DNA from: Dactylosporangium sp. AC04546
GTDB lineage: Bacteria > Actinomycetota > Actinomycetes > Mycobacteriales > Micromonosporaceae
NCBI RefSeq assembly: GCF_022095675.1
Contig: NZ_JAHYSG010000225.1
Span: 1-6,520, forward strand
Direction: 5' to 3'
Length of the DNA: 6,520 nt
This document shows, piece by piece, positions 5,983 to 6,520 of this stretch; the first letter of the stretch is position 1, and every line of letters begins with the position of its first letter. The position numbers and the translations under genes were made by a program. The notes beneath the pieces are model-generated. The model saw only the letters and a program-made list of their open reading frames with translations. It searched no databases and was not told where the DNA came from.

Positions 5983-6401
5983 AGCTCGTCCGCCAGCCGT
6001 TCGAGCAGCCGGGCGGCCGCGGCGATCTGGGCGCGCTCCTCGTCGGAGAGGCGGGCGAGGGCGTCGGTCAGGGCCTGGGTCTTGAGGCTGCGCCGGTCGG
6101 TGAGCAGGCGCAGGCCCTCGGCGGTGATCGCCATGCGCACGCGGCGGCCGTCGGTCGGGTCGGGCGAGCGGGAGACCAGGCCGCGCTGTTCGAGGGCCTG
6201 GAGCGTCGCGCCCATCGCCTGCGGCCGCACGCGGTCGCCGGCGGCCAGCTCGCCGGGCGGCGCCGGCCCGTCCCGGTCGAGGCGCGACAGCACGGACGCC
6301 TCGGACAGCGTCAGCTCGCCCGGCACCTGGGTCTGCCGGAGCCGGCGGACCAGCCGCCCGACCGCCACCTGGAGGTCGGCGGCGACGCGTTCGATCCCCA
6401 T
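5979..6401 (-). CDS. MarR-family regulator of the adjacent MFS exporter
   Basis: A 140-aa MarR-type winged-helix regulator, short but within the family range. The helix-turn-helix spans about 31-78 (LTLSEASVLSRL, then PPGELAAGDRV), with the recognition helix near 58-73 (VRPQAMGATLQALEQR). The wing is SPDPTDGRRVRMAIT (79-93), containing the family's conserved D..DGR pattern. The C-terminal helices (about 95-138) would dimerise. It has no cysteine. Start is ATG 6399-6401, with no convincing ribosome-binding site; a TAGGTT -10 element six bases upstream suggests a leaderless message. The stop overlaps the MFS start as GTGA. A 14-bp imperfect palindrome spans its promoter and start codon, so autorepression together with control of the exporter is the likely mode. 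It is only distantly similar to the other MarR in this window, and the two operons probably answer to different ligands. Confidence 0.92.
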   Translation of the reverse strand: MGIERVAADLQVAVGRLVRRLRQTQVPGELTLSEASVLSRLDRDGPAPPGELAAGDRVRPQAMGATLQALEQRGLVSRSPDPTDGRRVRMAITAEGLRLLTDRRSLKTQALTDALARLSDEERAQIAAAARLLERLADEL

Positions 6402-6440
6402 ATCTTCAACCTAGACTGATAAACCCAGGTTGACGATATG
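6399..6440. promoter_or_regulatory. Imperfect palindrome over promoter and start of the marR-MFS operon
   Basis: CATATCTTCAACCT (6399-6412) pairs with AGGTTGACGATATG (6427-6440) at 13 of 14 positions, around a 14-bp spacer. The left arm covers the start codon and -10 region, and the right arm covers the -35 region of the minus-strand promoter. This suits an operator for the MarR protein encoded just downstream. Further AACCTG-like half-sites occur at 6453-6457 (AACTTG variant) and 6464-6469. Binding is inferred from position and symmetry. Confidence 0.6.
6408..6413 (-). promoter_or_regulatory. Candidate -10 element (TAGGTT) for a leaderless marR-MFS transcript
   Basis: On the minus strand TAGGTT (a TANNNT -10) is followed by six bases and then the ATG at 6401. 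Transcription would begin at or next to the start codon, as in actinobacterial leaderless genes. The -35 at the expected distance (TCGTCA, 6436-6431) is weak. The lack of a good Shine-Dalgarno sequence fits this reading. Confidence 0.45.
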
Positions 6441-6461
6441 AAACAGGCCTTAACTTGATCT

Positions 6462-6520
6462 TTAACCTGTGCGGCGGGGTCGGGGGTCGGTGGGTTTCTT
6501 CTTTTTGGGGTTCGTCTTTG
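6462..6520 (-). CDS. C-terminal tail of an upstream gene (partial, tentative)
   Basis: On the minus strand an open frame enters from the right edge and reads KTNPKKKKPTDPRPRRTG before TAA at 6464-6462. The Lys/Pro/Arg-rich composition resembles the disordered basic tail of an actinobacterial protein. Codons mostly end in G or C, as expected for genes here. The stop sits 60 bp upstream of the second marR, a normal gap that would hold its promoter. Only 19 codons are visible, so the product cannot be named and chance openness is not excluded. Confidence 0.35.
   Translation of the reverse strand, partial: KTNPKKKKPTDPRPRRTG

Noticed and set aside
4417..6414. 665-aa plus-strand open frame opposite the MFS and marR genes
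   Set aside because: Its translation is a low-complexity Arg/Gly/His/Asp-rich sequence without recognisable domains, typical of the antisense of a high-GC gene. The minus strand encodes two clear families there.
6438..6458. Plus-strand mini-ORF ATGAAACAGGCCTTAACTTGA
   Set aside because: Only six codons, no ribosome-binding site, and its ATG is part of the palindrome's right arm.
1..6520. tRNA, rRNA, CRISPR arrays, riboswitches, insertion sequences
   Set aside because: No cloverleaf-like or rRNA-like stretches, no regularly spaced repeats and no transposase-like protein were seen on either strand by eye. A dedicated covariance-model search was not possible.

Overview
This is a very GC-rich window with strong G/C bias at third codon positions, frequent GTG starts and long antisense shadow ORFs. 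Together with the protein families present, this points to an actinomycete (Streptosporangiales/Streptomyces-like); I cannot place the genus. Position 1 begins exactly at one arm of a fold-back repeat and position 6520 lies inside a gene tail, so the window may be a complete short contig. That is an inference.

Layout. Left block, minus strand: the 5' part of a NarL-type sensor histidine kinase (about 1082 down to 1, cut by the window edge) lies just downstream of a CPBP (CAAX-type) membrane protease gene (1975-1136). A 232-bp divergent intergenic region (1976-2207) holds two identical 12-bp perfect palindromes that straddle a likely promoter. Middle block, plus strand: a compact three-gene operon of a MarR repressor (2208-2663), a Rossmann NAD(P)-binding protein of the F420:NADPH oxidoreductase family (2660-3286) and a luciferase-like flavin monooxygenase of the LLM_2I7G type (3295-4329). 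Right block, minus strand, tail to tail with the middle block: a second MarR regulator (6401-5979) coupled to a DHA2-type 14-TM MFS exporter (5982-4324). At the far right edge, a lysine-rich C-terminal tail ending at 6462 is probably the end of another minus-strand gene.

How the genes may work together. Each block has its own MarR protein, and each marR is coupled to the next gene by the same 4-bp GTGA overlap. Each has a palindrome in its own promoter region, which suggests two autoregulated, ligand-induced units. The middle operon resembles a redox module: a nicotinamide or deazaflavin reductase-like protein plus a flavin oxygenase. The right one is a drug or metabolite efflux module. The two meet in a 6-bp shared TCATGA stop site, and a 13-bp all-GC hairpin just beyond it, inside the exporter's 3' coding end, may terminate the oxidoreductase transcript. 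A shared substrate for the two units is possible but not shown.

Nothing here is clearly a new system. The points most worth checking are the dual-palindrome operator with its redox operon, the predicted leaderless start and operator of the exporter unit, the duplicated ribosome-binding/start site of the CPBP gene, the convergent terminator inside coding sequence, and the fold-back at the left edge, which is probably artefactual.
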